Under the pieces are notes generated by a model that searched no databases, was not told the origin of the DNA, and saw only the letters and a program-made list of their open reading frames with translations. Positions 33,401 to 44,610 of a stretch of DNA of 64,000 nucleotides are shown in pieces (position 1 is the stretch's first letter; each line of letters starts with the position of its first letter). A program made the position numbers and the translations under genes. Location: NCBI GenBank assembly GCA_002270565.1, contig NQMI01000001.1:1415618-1479617 (forward strand). Direction: 5' to 3'. Source of the stretch: Stenocarpella maydis. Taxonomy: Eukaryota; Ascomycota; Sordariomycetes; Diaporthales; Diaporthaceae.

Positions 33401-33833
33401 TCTGCATCGTGGCATTCCTAAGCCGACCTTCGACCTGGAACAGGCGATCCTTCATGGCTATTATGTTCTTGCGTTTCCACCAACTTTGCATTGCCACGCG
33501 ACCGCTTTCAATTGTTCTGGAAGATGCCTCCTTCCGGATCCTGAGCTTGGACAAGATGTGGCTCAACTCTTTCACTAGTTTGTCACACTCATTTGCGAGA
33601 CCTGTAAACCGTGGCTCACTGGAAGACAGCCCGGTTGCTGACGACAGTGTGATCTGCAATCTCAGGTTCGTTTCCTTGATGTCGTCCAGGAGAGCATTCA
33701 ACGTCTCGATTTCTCGTGTTGTACCATTAACACTTTCGTGAGCCGATATGCCTGCAGAGACAAGTTTGAATCCCAAGTCGATAATCGTGGCGATGTTGAC
33801 AGCTACGCCAACAATGGTCCATGCTTCTGCCAT
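30415..33833 (-). CDS. STAND/NACHT NLR-like protein, with a frameshift
   Basis: Exon 1 (33391-33833) encodes a helical N-terminal domain of the kind found on fungal NLRs (MAEAWTIVGVAVNIATIID). It splices through gtatgt...cacag to exon 2 starting at 33300. Exon 2 has a coiled-coil-like linker, a NACHT P-loop (GLAGSGKST, near 32650), Walker B FFIDGLDEY (near 32330) and a sensor-like ICASSRPWPEF. The frame ends at 31866 with KTWFGFS-stop, while the family's next segment (MVRIFMMVVEASQPLPLFVF, a DUF7791-like region) continues in another frame from about 31884 to 30415. The overlap is too short for an intron, so a one-base change near 31885-31890 breaks the gene, or the assembly has an error. The C-terminal half has one ankyrin-like stretch (MVRLLVDEGAGVNARVHLYDG). 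Such proteins act in heterokaryon incompatibility and allorecognition (family knowledge). Confidence 0.82.
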
Positions 33834-34184
33834 TTTCAGAAGCTTTCAAACTCAGAAAACGAGATAAATAGTCGGAATGGTTTTACTGGTCAGGAAAGCA
33901 AACATGTGTGCAGACACGGCGCTTGACGAAGAAGACATTGTGCCTCACGTCAGCAGAGCCTCACAGATGAGAAACCCCGCAGACAAACGAGGTTCGTGTG
34001 CAATGTCATTGGTGGACTCTACTGGAGATTTCTGCATGTTGTGGAACAACACACACTGCTTCCGTTGCACAAACTCAGAAAACAGGCAGCAGGCATCAAG
34101 ACGAGGCGTATCAGCGTTTCAGTACGTCAGACCCTGCACACGCATACCAGCACTACAAGCTGCCACTGGAAGCATACATCAGCA
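33834..34184. other. Upstream flank of the NACHT gene
   Basis: 351 bp holding its promoter; no other element identified. Confidence 0.45.
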
Positions 34185-34610
34185 ATGGACACAAACCAGA
34201 ATCAGGTCGGCTTCCTACAGGGAGACAAACTGCAGAGTACGACGCTCTGGCGGCAAGATGACCGTGCCTACATCCGCATGCCGACCATAGCTGCTCTTTT
34301 TGTTTGGCGGTGTTTCCAGGCAGGGATCCAGCTTGTACTTCAGACTTCGCTAGGCCAGCTGACAATCCTGTCCTTCATCGCTGTATACCTGATTCTTCCT
34401 CTATTCTGGGGGTTTTCTTTCCAGTTGTACATATCTTGGGTTGCTTTGCTCCTCCTGAGCCTAGGGTTGTCGATGTACATGTGGGACTGCTTGGTAGACT
34501 TGGATCTACTTAGCTGGTCACTCTTCACGTGGCCCATGACTTTACAAGTAAGTTGCACTCGGTACCGGCTGCCATTGATCAAGGAGCCTAAGCGTTGGTT
34601 AAACTCATAG
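34185..34610 (+). CDS. Hypothetical multi-span membrane protein (5' part or fragment)
   Basis: From an ATG at 34185 (MDTNQNQVGF) the frame encodes three to four hydrophobic segments (IAALFVWRCFQAG, LTILSFIAVYLILPLFWGF, WVALLLLSLGLSMYMW, WSLFTWPMTLQ). A good donor (gtaagt) follows codon CAA near 34549, so the reading to 34610 may be past the true exon end. A short exon at about 34666-34693 could follow. I could not find an open join to the frame at 34795. Family not recognised. Confidence 0.4.
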   Translation: MDTNQNQVGFLQGDKLQSTTLWRQDDRAYIRMPTIAALFVWRCFQAGIQLVLQTSLGQLTILSFIAVYLILPLFWGFSFQLYISWVALLLLSLGLSMYMWDCLVDLDLLSWSLFTWPMTLQVSCTRYRLPLIKEPKRWLNS

Positions 34611-34794
34611 TTTCTACTCCTCGCATACCGAGCCCAAGAGCTGGAGCTCATTAGCCATTTTTTCAGAGGCAATTATGTAACCCACCTTCTATTGGTAAGC
34701 ACTCCGCGGAAGCACGGCAAGAAACATGCGGGGACGTAGTCACCGTGGATATGTTTTTGACGACTTGTAGATCCCTGGAATCGGCTGTACCAAG

Positions 34795-35349
34795 ATGTGG
34801 TGGAATAACTCCAACATACTTTGGTCAGCAGGTTATCCGCATATGGGAAGACGGCTCGTGGCCAACTCAGCATTTCTTGTGATGCTGGACGCCACAATTC
34901 TCAAAAAGCAGTTTTCTCTCTCTGGACCAACCAACCCAGCAACACGACAGCAATCATTCATCTCAGTTGTATCAGAATACGTAGTCAAAATTTCCCGAGT
35001 CACGCTGTCTTGCGTATTTGCAATATCGGGGCGGAACAATAAGAGCAATGGGTCGATCGGTGTACAGCCTCAACCACTGAAACTCTGTTTTGTTTGGGCC
35101 ATTGCCTTTCCGTTTTTTAGAGTTCTTGTACAAAGCACGGAAGCTATCACAAAAGAGGCTGGCCTATCGCGGAATTTTGTGGGCGGTGTGATCTGGCCAG
35201 TAATTATAAACCTGCCCGTCCTGGTGATCATCATCGCACACAACACACCTCTAGGACCAGCCCGGGCTTTACAGTACAGCACGGCTTCTGGATCCTCTCT
35301 GTGTTTACTGTATGATATTCTAATCCGGATAGTTCTCTTTCTTTCTTAG
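34795..35349 (+). pseudogene. Possible degenerate CaCA-type cation exchanger C-terminal half
   Basis: The frame encodes YVVKISRVTLSCVFAIS, then a basic loop, LCFVWAIAFPFFRVLVQSTEAI, KEAGLSRNFVGGVIWPVIIN, and GSSLCLLYDI. This order resembles the second half of vacuolar Ca2+/H+ exchangers (Vcx1 type): the 'SRGT' span, a span ending in a signal like 'ESI', 'GxSxxFVGxIxxPIxGNAAEH', and 'GSSIQ'. The acidic residue of the second signature (AAEH) is absent here, replaced by a hydrophobic run. If the likeness is real the protein is incomplete and non-functional as an exchanger. Alternative: an unrelated multi-span protein. Low certainty. Confidence 0.3.
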
Positions 35350-37935
35350 AATCATTTGCAACGATCAGGCGACAGTACCTGAGGGGGATGTGACCGAACG
35401 TAAATTGTTACGCTATTCTCTTTCCTAGGTACTGATTAAAATCAGAAATGCCTTAAATGACATTAATGGTCTCTGTTTCTAGTCACGAAAGAACCAGGTA
35501 CTGCTAATGGCATTGTGTGTGTTATCTAACATTGGAATTTTGAGTGTCTGACTAGTGTATCAGGGGACCGCCTGCAGCTCATTTAACTAAGAGGCAAACC
35601 AGGTACATTCTAGTAGCATTCTTGATAGCACGCTGGGGTATCTCAAGTCGTTAAATACTATATGCAATTACAGTGTCATGAGCGTTGTCCAGCTGGGAGG
35701 CAGACAATACGGGAGGCAAGCAGCGCCTCCATTGTTGGTGGTGATATGCAGGAGCGGAATTCGAGGAAGGATGACAGTCCGAGTCGAGAGTATTATCTGA
35801 AAATACAGAGACCAGAATCAATACTGCTGTGGCATGGGGTGACTTTGACCATCGCCACCGCCCCCCAAAAGCGCTGGAGGCGGATGGACTTCATATACTG
35901 TGGCCTTGGCGAGATGGACGAGGCCAAAAGACACTATTTCCCACCCAGACTCGCTGCTGTGTACTAACTATATCAGTGGCGTGAGGACACGAATTACAAA
36001 AAGAAATGAGCCATCTGGTGTATACAACTCCTGCCATAAGTATGATTCTAGGCCTTTCTGATAGGACTTCTAGCCCTAAGGCAGATAGATACATGAATGA
36101 CTGCAGTTTCACACATAACACCCAAGGCAGACAGGTCGTTCTATCCCGCGGTAACGTTGTAGGCCGGATCAGACAGATGCAACCGAGAGCCTGAGGGAGG
36201 TAGGTGTATGCGGCGAAATTCACAAGGCCATATCGGCCCGTAATCCACCCTGCTGACGAGTCGAGGGGTGAGACCTGCATGCAGGTCATCATCACACGGC
36301 GTGGGGTTGACTCGTGAGGCTCCGGGCGGCGAGAATGCTGCAAGTCCTCCTACATTGTTCAGACGTACCACACACCTGAATTGTCACAATATGTGGGCTG
36401 GGAGGTAGAAGAGGAAAACACGTGGACACGTGGGAGGGAACCGATCTAGAAGGATCCGTCGGATGAAAGGGGGAGCGGTGGACTCTTGCTCTCCCAGTAC
36501 GCGCAAGCCTCGAACCCGGACTCTTGACGTATGCGGATCCTAGTTGTCCCAACTAGATGGATCTGACAAGACAAATACATAGTACGCGTGTTCGACATGC
36601 AGCCCACAGAATAAGGTAGTGTATGCCTGGGGCCTGGGGCCTGGACTGCTTGACATTTGGTACGGTGCCAAGGTTATCTAGTGCAAGTGCTAGGGAGCCC
36701 GGCCAGCCTAATGCAGATTGGGCTGGTGGGGTGGGTTTCCAAGGGCGGCAGGGGAGGCTTGCAACGACACAGGAGAGACTTCTCTGCCGGGCCGTTTAGG
36801 CAGACACGCCCTTTTTTTTTCAGTGGATATCCATCTCTTTGTTATGCGTGTGTGAGTTGATGCTTGTACACAATGTGCACGCGCGTGCATGGCCCACTCT
36901 CGGCAGGTTTTTGGTTTCCTTATCGCTTCAATGTTCCAAGATGTGGTTGCCTTGCCTCGACGCCATTGCGAGGACGGTGATGCCTGCGTGCAAGCATGCA
37001 TGCAGTACCATCGCACGCGCGCGCGGCGGATGCCTGGAGCTCTGTGGGTTTTGTAAAGACGCCGCGGTTTGGGAATGTGCCGTGAATGGTATGGTCTTGG
37101 TATTTCGGACGAGAGGTCGGAGTAGCAGGCGAATTGGGTCTTTTTTCTCTTTCTCTCTTCTGGGAGATGTAAGGCATAGTTGATTGGGAGATCTACCGTA
37201 TCAGGCCTGCCTCGAAGTAATTTGTGTGTAACCCCACCGCCGTTGGAGTCCGTTTCCGCCATCGTGTTCTCCTTCCTCCCCTTGTACTGGAGACATTACA
37301 GGATGCCTTGAGGCGGCCTTTTGGTATGTAGGAAGCTGAAAGCACGAGAACGGAGGGGTATATTCAACCGTTGAAGAACCAGAAAAAGGCGAAAAGACGC
37401 ACAATAATGCCACAATACGTATACCGCTTTTCCCAAAATGCAATCCTTCCTGTCCCCTTTTGCCATCCAAGGGGGAAACAAAATCAGAGCAATGGCCTGG
37501 CACTGAAGGCCACCTTGCTGTATAACTGTCTTCGCCAAACGCCGTTACCCAGTCTAGTAGGAGCTGAGTGTGCCCATGTGTGCACGCTGATGGGGTGTGT
37601 GTTTGTGTGTGTGTGTGTCAGAGGGGTGTGCCCTGACTCGTACCCATTTACCGCCGCACAGCAGCCCAACCTCCAGGCCTGCTGCGAGTGTTCCTCTCGG
37701 GCGAGTGCATGCTCTTGACGCCTGGTCACGGAGGGCCTGCCTATACACTTCTGCCTCGGGGTTCCGAGAAATCACGGAGATCTATGCCTGCTGCCTTGCA
37801 TGTCAGCCCAGCTTCCTACCAGATCTCCTGTGTTCCTCTGTTCCAAGAAACAATATAAAAACCAGACTCACAGATTCATCATGACCCGCTCCCTGTCCTC
37901 TCCCGGGGCATCCTCCTCGTCCCCTCCCGCCAGCT
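35350..37935. other. Spacer, no gene seen; contains a GT microsatellite
   Basis: About 2.6 kb of ordinary composition with overlapping short frames on both strands and no family motif. A GT run lies at 37595-37618. The final part is the 3' flank of the bZIP gene. Confidence 0.45.
37595..37618 (+). repeat. GT dinucleotide microsatellite
   Basis: GT units with one interruption (GTTT) near 37601. Confidence 0.85.
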
Positions 37936-38973
37936 CTAGTATCTCGTCCCCGAGCTGCTGCTGTTGTCCCCTGAGAAGTTGTCATAACCCGAGCCCGAAT
38001 CGAATGACATGTACGAAGGTGACGAGCCCGAGGTGGACAGGGTGTCGAAATACCTGCTGTTGCCGTCATCGCCGCCCGCGCCGTACCCGCCCCCAGCCAT
38101 CTGCGCGTCGTAGAGCTGCGGGTCGTAGAAGGTGCTGTAGTCGTACTGCTGCTGCTGGTCCGACGGCCCGCCTCCTCCTCCCCTGCGGCTGCCCCGCCGG
38201 CTCTCGCTCTCGTGGCCCCTGGCAACCATGTGCTGGATGCTGACACCGCCCCACGGAACCCCAGACAGATAGTCGCCGTACTCGGCGCCCTCGGGGGCCA
38301 TGAAGTCCTCGGGCACGGGGACCTGGTACGCGCTGCCGGCCAGCTGCTCATTGCGGGACTCGCGCTCCTCGCGCTCCTTTTGCTCGCGGGCCTTCTCGCC
38401 TGTTTGGAACGCTCAAGTCAGCCAGGGCTGCATCACGTATTTAATTCTCTTTTTTGAAAGAAAAGAAAGAAGGAAAGACAGAAAGACAGAAAACCATTGC
38501 TCTAATTGGCAATTTGGCTTCGATCATTGGGAAGTAAATCACTTACGAAATTTCCTCTGCGCAATCCTGTTCTGAATTCGCCTCCGCTCCTCGGGCTCAG
38601 TCACCTCCGACCAGTCGTCGCCCTTAGAGTAGTGCCTGGACGAGGACGAGGAGCTGTGCTTCTTGGAGGAGCTAGAGGATGAGTGGTGGTGGTGATGTTT
38701 CGAAGATGACGACCCGGACGGCATGTTGCTGCTGCTGTGGCCTTCTGTCTCTGTGTCCGAACCGGAGTTTGGTGATGGTTTCCTCGCCTCTCTGGGGTGT
38801 CGCCTCTCACGAGCGGTCTCGGGAGCCTTCTCTTGCGGGGGAAAATGGGCCTGGCGCGGGGTGACTGTCTCTTCTGAGCGCCCGTCTTCTTCCTCTTGCT
38901 GAGGCGCGTCTGTGATCTCGAGGGACAGGGTTGCTATTGACTCGGTAACGGCCAAGAAGTCGGACGAGGACAT
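37936..38973 (-). CDS. Fungal bZIP transcription factor (NxxAQxxFR type)
   Basis: Exons 38547-38973 and 37936-38399 (minus), joined through gtaagt...aacag, give 296 residues. The ATG at 38971-38973 is the first in frame (the frame upstream opens with TTG). Residues about 121-143 read WSEVTEPEERRRIQNRIAQR then KFR, the basic DNA-contact region with the fungal N-x-x-A-Q-x-x-F-R signature of the Yap/Pap1 class; the intron interrupts it just at the final Arg codon. The following helix (EKAREQKEREERE) is very charged and short of regular leucines, as in a known group of filamentous-fungal bZIPs without a strong zipper. The flanks are low-complexity: Ser/His-rich before the basic region and Gly/Gln/Tyr/Ser-rich at the C-terminus, likely disordered. 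Targets unknown. Confidence 0.87.
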
Positions 38974-39119
38974 GTAATGATGGGGTCTCAATGCGAGGGC
39001 CAACGTCTGCGGCGATGCCTCAAGCCGTCTAAGAACAATAGCTTGTGACTGTGGCAGTCAGGTTGGTCAATGACCATCAACCCGGTGGGCACCAGCTTGT
39101 TTGAAGGCTGTTGATGCTT

Positions 39120-39142
39120 ACAACAACAACAACAACAACAAC
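39120..39142 (+). repeat. AAC trinucleotide microsatellite
   Basis: Seven ACA/AAC units in a row, followed by imperfect ACT/TAC triplets to about 39170. Confidence 0.88.
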
Positions 39143-42100
39143 TATTACTACCACTACTACTATTACTCGATAGCGTAGTAAGGGGTCTTTGCATAAGCAG
39201 ATATGATTCGTCGGTAATAATGTCGTGAAAAAGAAGCTGACTGAATATTCAGGTGGCAAGATCCATATGTTTATATACCCCCATGTAGAGGTTCGTAGCC
39301 GGCCGGGGCGACAAGGGACTGCCTTGTACGTGTAAGTCCTCACGTATACAACCAGGGTAGATGCGCAGCTTACACCCCACGAGAGGAAGCCTCCGGGCCA
39401 TGCCGAAGTTGACCATTGTTGCACGGTGGGACATGATGACTACCTGCCGCGACAGAGGGTGACGCACAATTCCGACCTGGGATGGATGCCATGCTAGCAA
39501 GGATTGCGGCAGACGAGGACGTCCCGTCGACCCCCATGCCATCAGAAGGACCTGGGAGGTGTAGGGCGTGCGTGGAGCAAGTGGGTTGGGCGGCGGCTAC
39601 ACTAATAGCCGCAGGATGGGCCACGGAGGCAGATGACGGTGCCGGAGGAAGAGAGACGCGAGGGGAGGCGTGGACTCCGTAAGGGCCCGGACGGGGAGGG
39701 CATGTAGGGATGCATTTGGGATTGGAGTGGAGAGCAGGTAGCGGTGTTAGTTGCAGATACCTTGGGCAGGCAGCACTGAGAATGAAACCATGCCTCAGAG
39801 TACGAGCCGAACGGCGTCGAACGAAAGAGAGACAAGAAAGAGATCCCTGCGCGCCTTGACAGGTCGGTGTACCTGTCGAAGAGCCCAGGGTCCAGCCTTG
39901 CTTATGTGCATGGTCTGAGAGCGGAAACAAGAATGCGAGATGCGACGGCAAATAAAAGGCTGGCTCGCGAGCGGAGCTAGCTTTGTCCACTTGGACACTG
40001 TGCCCATCTTGCGCAAAAGGGCCCTATAGCCTCGACCAGTGGGCCCTCCCCTTGATACTTGGCTGTCCGCACTGATTTTGGTGCAGTCTCAATCGGGTAT
40101 CAAACAACGAGCGGGTGCTCAGCCTCACTAGAGGTTCAGCAACGGTGATGTATGCATGGCCGTCGGGTCACCTGGCCCTAGCCATACTGTCGGTAATTTA
40201 GTTCGATCTGATATCGGTTGTCGGCTTTGGGCTATGCGAGTGGTGAGGTTGCCACTCCGAGTGCCCGGAAATTTGTTAAGAGAAGCAGCAAGTTGGCTGT
40301 GCGCCGGGGAGATAGAAAGAAATGCCCCGCCCGCAGTCTTGGACAAATCAGGATAAAAGCTTTCCACTCCGCAATGCTCGGCCGGCAGGGCCTGGCAAGG
40401 ACGATGCTGAAGGTGGAGTTGGACTGTGCTGTCCATTGGTCCATCCGTCCCTTGCAGCGGTACCTTGGGCTGCCTTGAGCCTCAAATGCTTCGCAGGTGG
40501 GCAGAGTAGGTCAACATGGTTGAGAGAGGGGGTGAATACCTAGATACCTACCTAATTAACCCGTTGGCCATTGCGCAACTGTGCAATAATATCTCATGCC
40601 GTGTTGAGGCACTGAGCCGACGAGGGGCTAAGGCCCAGGCTTGCCGTCCGTTAGTCTGAGCTTGGTCGCAAAGCTGATGACGCAGCGCGACCCATGCCGG
40701 ACTGAGGGGGCTTGATGTCAGTATGAGATGAATTGGTCGCATCAGGCCGGCCTTGCCGCGTGAGACGGTGAGGTCGGGAGGCGATGAGCAGGAGTGAGTC
40801 GTTCATGAGACCGGATTTTCCTCAGGGTTTGTAAAGTCGCAGAATAAGTCCTGCAGTGCCTTCTCCACCACTGTTGGAGGATTGTCGACGGGGCGGAACC
40901 AGTGATTGCAACAGCTGGTAGAAGCGCTATCGCGAGTGACATGGTGGGTTGAAGCTCCTGGAAGTCCCGCACCAATGTGTGCAACGTGCTGCTGACCATA
41001 ACCAGCCGCAGGGTGACTCATTTGTGACTCGAGGAAGCAGAATCCTGCTCCCTGAGTCACCGGGGGCGCACCAGCCAGCCTAAGCGAGATAGGACCAGCA
41101 GCAGGGCCAGGGCGTAAGCTCGAGGCACCGTAATGTAGTGCTCGGCCAGCTGACCATTCCCTCGGAGCTCGGAGTCGGAATGTGCTCTCGCACAGGGTAT
41201 GGCGAGCCGACCAGGCTTCAGAACAGAAGCTTAACCTGCGGAAGCTGCTGCCCCAGAGGGACTTGTGCGCCCCGCTGTGCCCTGAGCGCAGATCATGGAT
41301 GGTACCTGAGAATTATCGCGGCCCCGTTATTCCCATGCTCCAGCCGCTCGCTCGGCCGGTGAGAATCGGAACGTCCGCCCGCCGAAAGGTCAGCGGACAA
41401 GACACGAGCAGCCACTGATTCGCCAATTGATAATTTCCAGGAAGATGCGCAGCATCTCTGCCCCGAACAGGCTCGGCCGGGTCTCTCCTATTCTCGTGCC
41501 CTCGTGACCTGAACAGTTTGCGTACGCGAGTTTCATCGACCCGCAAACTCCCATATGCCTTATAGACAACAGAAATAGGAGCCGGGAAACAAGCCTCGTT
41601 CCTGCACCAGTCGTAGGGCGTTGATCCTATCGAGTCTCACGGGGCCCGGCCGCGGCTAGACAGCGAACGGAGCAATTCTGGTCCTGCTGAGCCAGGGGCT
41701 GACGTCCAGGTGCAGGTGCCACGCGCGCTCTCGCTCCAGCAGGAAATGTAAAATGCACAGTGGCAGAGGCAGAAACAAGATATGCTGAACTCCGAGGTCA
41801 TCAACAGGAGACGCGTATTGTTTATTCATGACGTGCATTATGGCGTGCATTCAATATGGAGGCGGTGGGGGTTGCAATGGAACTTTTCTTGGTGCCTAGT
41901 TTTCTGTGGATGGGCATTCGGCATCGGATGACGCGGACAGAGGGACGCCGACCGCCTGCCTGCCCGCATATGGCAGGGAGGTGGGAACGTGCCCACCTGC
42001 CAACCCAGGACAGATCGCCCCTCCCAGCCCTGCCAAACCTTAAAAGGAAGGTTATCGTGAGGAGCATCCCAAAATCGGTGGTATACGCGTTCCCATTCCA

Positions 42101-42183
42101 GATGACGTTGTACCAGATTCGACCGAATCCTCCGTACAGACGTATAAGTTGCGGTGCCGCCGCCCAATCCCCTCATCCCTCGC

Positions 42184-42218
42184 TCATCCCTCATCCCTCA
42201 TCCCTCATCCCTCATCCC
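42184..42218 (+). repeat. TCATCCC heptamer tandem repeat
   Basis: Five exact units of TCATCCC. Confidence 0.93.
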
Positions 42219-43330
42219 TTTCCCTTCTTCTCTCTCCCTCTACGTCCTATGCAAACATGTTATTTCTTGTCCCAGGTAATGTGGATGTTGGGGTGTTGAT
42301 CGAAAGACAGAACATGCCCCTTATCTGAAGATATCTGCGGCACAGCAGTCTCGTGGTTGCAACCTGCCTGTCTCTGCTGGGCATGGGTACAGACGACCCG
42401 TCAGCACGGGAGCATGGGACCCCGGTGCGGCCCGTTGAAGTCTAAAAAGCGGGGAACGTATTCCTGAATAGTGTACCAAGGAACACTACCTATGTACTGC
42501 GTGTTCTTACACAACAAACCAGTGCAACAAGACTTGGACGAATGCGAGAAGATGATCTACATGACCACAGAACCCCAAGGAAATGTGAATTCAGCCATAC
42601 GCACGCACCACCTAGAAACTCTGCAACATACAGGGCATCATGTTGGCCCACTTCGGCAGCTTACACACTTGTGGCGCCAATCTGGCAAAGGAAGTAGCTG
42701 AGGTAACAAGGCAGGTTGAGGTCAGCCTGTCAACAGTACAACCACAAAGTATTTATTTGAGGATGCTGTCCTCCTCATCTTGTTTCGCTGTCAACCCTTG
42801 TATGGCCGGCCACTCGCAGCGATGCGACCCTGATCGGCCCGGACTCTTGGGTAATCCAACGAGACGGTACAAAACACTGCCTTCATTCTCTCAAATCGCA
42901 TTACTGAAACACCTTGGGCGGTATTTGGTTCCGTATGGACCATGTGGGTAATTGTGTTTCGTTCTGTGCTGCTAGCTGCACATGCGCCTCACAGGTGAGC
43001 CCATGCCGGAGGCATCATGCGACCGCGATTATTTTGTCGTGTAGTCTGTCTATCATTTATTTCTATCAGACGAACCAGACATGCTACAACTGCGGCATAC
43101 AGCAAGAGCCAGCTGCCCAACAGACGCCCACCGCGAGTGGCTTGAAGCAGCTCGCAATACCCGCAGCATATGCGGCCTCTACAATACCTCAGATGCCCCG
43201 CGAGACTTGACTTCCAAATAGTATTGGTATTTATACAGATGGCCCATCTAGCTAGTAAACTAGAATCCGTGAGGATGCACGCGGCCTCCGACAGGGCCGT
43301 TGCGACCTAGCCCACGCGCCTGGTGCCGCC

Positions 43331-44020
43331 TCAGACGAAGCCCATAGACTCCCTCAGAGCCTTGCGCTCTGCGACGCGCCTCTTGAACCTGACCTCGGCC
43401 CTCCTCCTCTCGCCACCGTCGATCTTGCGGCCCCTCTTTTCCTCCCACATGCCCTCCGTCACGGTGACCAGGGCGGCGCGGCCCCCCGTCATGGGCAGGG
43501 CATACGGGCCGACGACGTTGTCGCCCTCGGCGTGGTATCCGTCGACCTTTACCCTCTCCTGTTCTGGGACCTCGTCGGGTTTCTTATCCACGGGTACGTT
43601 GACGACGTGTCGCGAGAAGTCCAGAGGCCCCCGCTCGACCTCGACCACCGCCAGCTTGGCCTTGCCGTCCTGCACGTGCTTGGCGTCGCCCCCGGGGCCG
43701 AAGAGGCCGGCCCGGAACTTGTCGCGCCAGTGGATCAGGTAGCGGCGGGTGCGCGGGGGCTCGATGCCCAGCTCGCGCAGCTGCGGCGACGTCAGGGAGA
43801 AGAGGGCCTCCCAGGTGGGGAACTTGGACGTGTGCGAGCTCAGGCCGCGGCCGATGAGCGTGAGGAAGGTCTTGACGTCCGGGACGAAGGGGGTCGGCGA
43901 CGGTATTATGGGCACCTTGCTGGCCTGCTGGTGTGCGTGTCGGGTCTGGAGGGGTTGCTGGACGGTGGCTGTGGGCCGCGTCAGGAGGCGCAGGGCCGTC
44001 CGGAACTGCGACGTCTTCAT
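43331..44020 (-). CDS. FYV4: Mitochondrial small ribosomal subunit protein mS41 (IGR motif)
   Basis: A single exon of 229 residues. The N-terminus (MKTSQFRTALRLLTRPTATV) is basic and without acidic residues, a mitochondrial presequence. Residues 52-88 carry the IGR motif (FLTLIGRGLSSHTSKFPTWE followed by ALFSLTSPQLRELGI), which defines the yeast Fyv4/mS41 family. The C-terminal half is basic and ends AERKALRESMGFV. The fungal proteins are longer than the IGR core, as here. Role: structural protein of the mitochondrial 37S subunit (family knowledge). Divergent from the SNF2/RING helicase gene across 590 bp. Confidence 0.92.
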   Translation of the reverse strand: MKTSQFRTALRLLTRPTATVQQPLQTRHAHQQASKVPIIPSPTPFVPDVKTFLTLIGRGLSSHTSKFPTWEALFSLTSPQLRELGIEPPRTRRYLIHWRDKFRAGLFGPGGDAKHVQDGKAKLAVVEVERGPLDFSRHVVNVPVDKKPDEVPEQERVKVDGYHAEGDNVVGPYALPMTGGRAALVTVTEGMWEEKRGRKIDGGERRRAEVRFKRRVAERKALRESMGFV

Positions 44021-44610
44021 GATCTGGAGGAGGCACTCGCGGTTAGGGTGGGAGGGGGACGAGGTGGGGTATCACTGGTGCATTGCGCAGGACGTACAGG
44101 CTGATAATCACCATGCCGGGACTGGAGACTGCAGCAGACAATGAGCCCTGAACTTGATAGAGCTCCCCGAGGTGGTCGAGACAGTGGGACAGGCTGCGGC
44201 AGCTCAAAAATTCCTGGTTGGCCCGTGCGTACTCCGGGCCCGGTCGCGGATCAGCATGTTCGCTTCCGGAGGGAGCGTTTAGTTGGCGGCGGATGTTATC
44301 GATAACTGCATGACTGCACGAATACACCAATGAACCCCTGCACCTCTGCACCCTGCACCCCTCGGCTTGCATGTTGGGGGCAGGTAGTGGTGCCTTCTAT
44401 CATTGACCGGATTGGCGGCTTGATCTAGGCTGCGACAACCTTTACGACTCTCTGGGGCAAACTACCCACTCACTTTCTCCTCCTCCTTTCACTTTCCCCC
44501 TCCAACCGTAATCCATACCTGAGTTCTCAGGTTGGACTGGGAATCATTCCTGTGGCAACCGACACCCAGAGAACCTGCAGGTTGGTGATTCACTGACAAG
44601 GCAAGCCGTC
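44021..44610. promoter_or_regulatory. Shared upstream region of mS41 and the SNF2/RING gene
   Basis: 590 bp between divergent start codons, with C/T-rich tracts near 44470-44510 just before the helicase transcript. No specific site assigned. Confidence 0.5.

Larger units (their letters stand above)
38974..43330. other. Long gene-poor spacer
   Basis: About 4.4 kb, mostly upstream of the bZIP gene. Many overlapping frames but none with recognisable domains. Contains an AAC microsatellite (39120-39142) and a TCATCCC tandem repeat (42184-42218). The large upstream space is typical of fungal regulator genes; long 5' UTR or noncoding RNA cannot be excluded. Confidence 0.45.

Noticed and set aside
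36480..36560. tRNA-like stretch on minus with GGGTTCGAGG resembling a B box
   Set aside because: The arms of the T stem do not pair and no acceptor stem can be drawn.
36708..37262. 184-codon minus frame
   Set aside because: Composition and lack of motifs suggest chance; plus-strand frames overlap it equally well.
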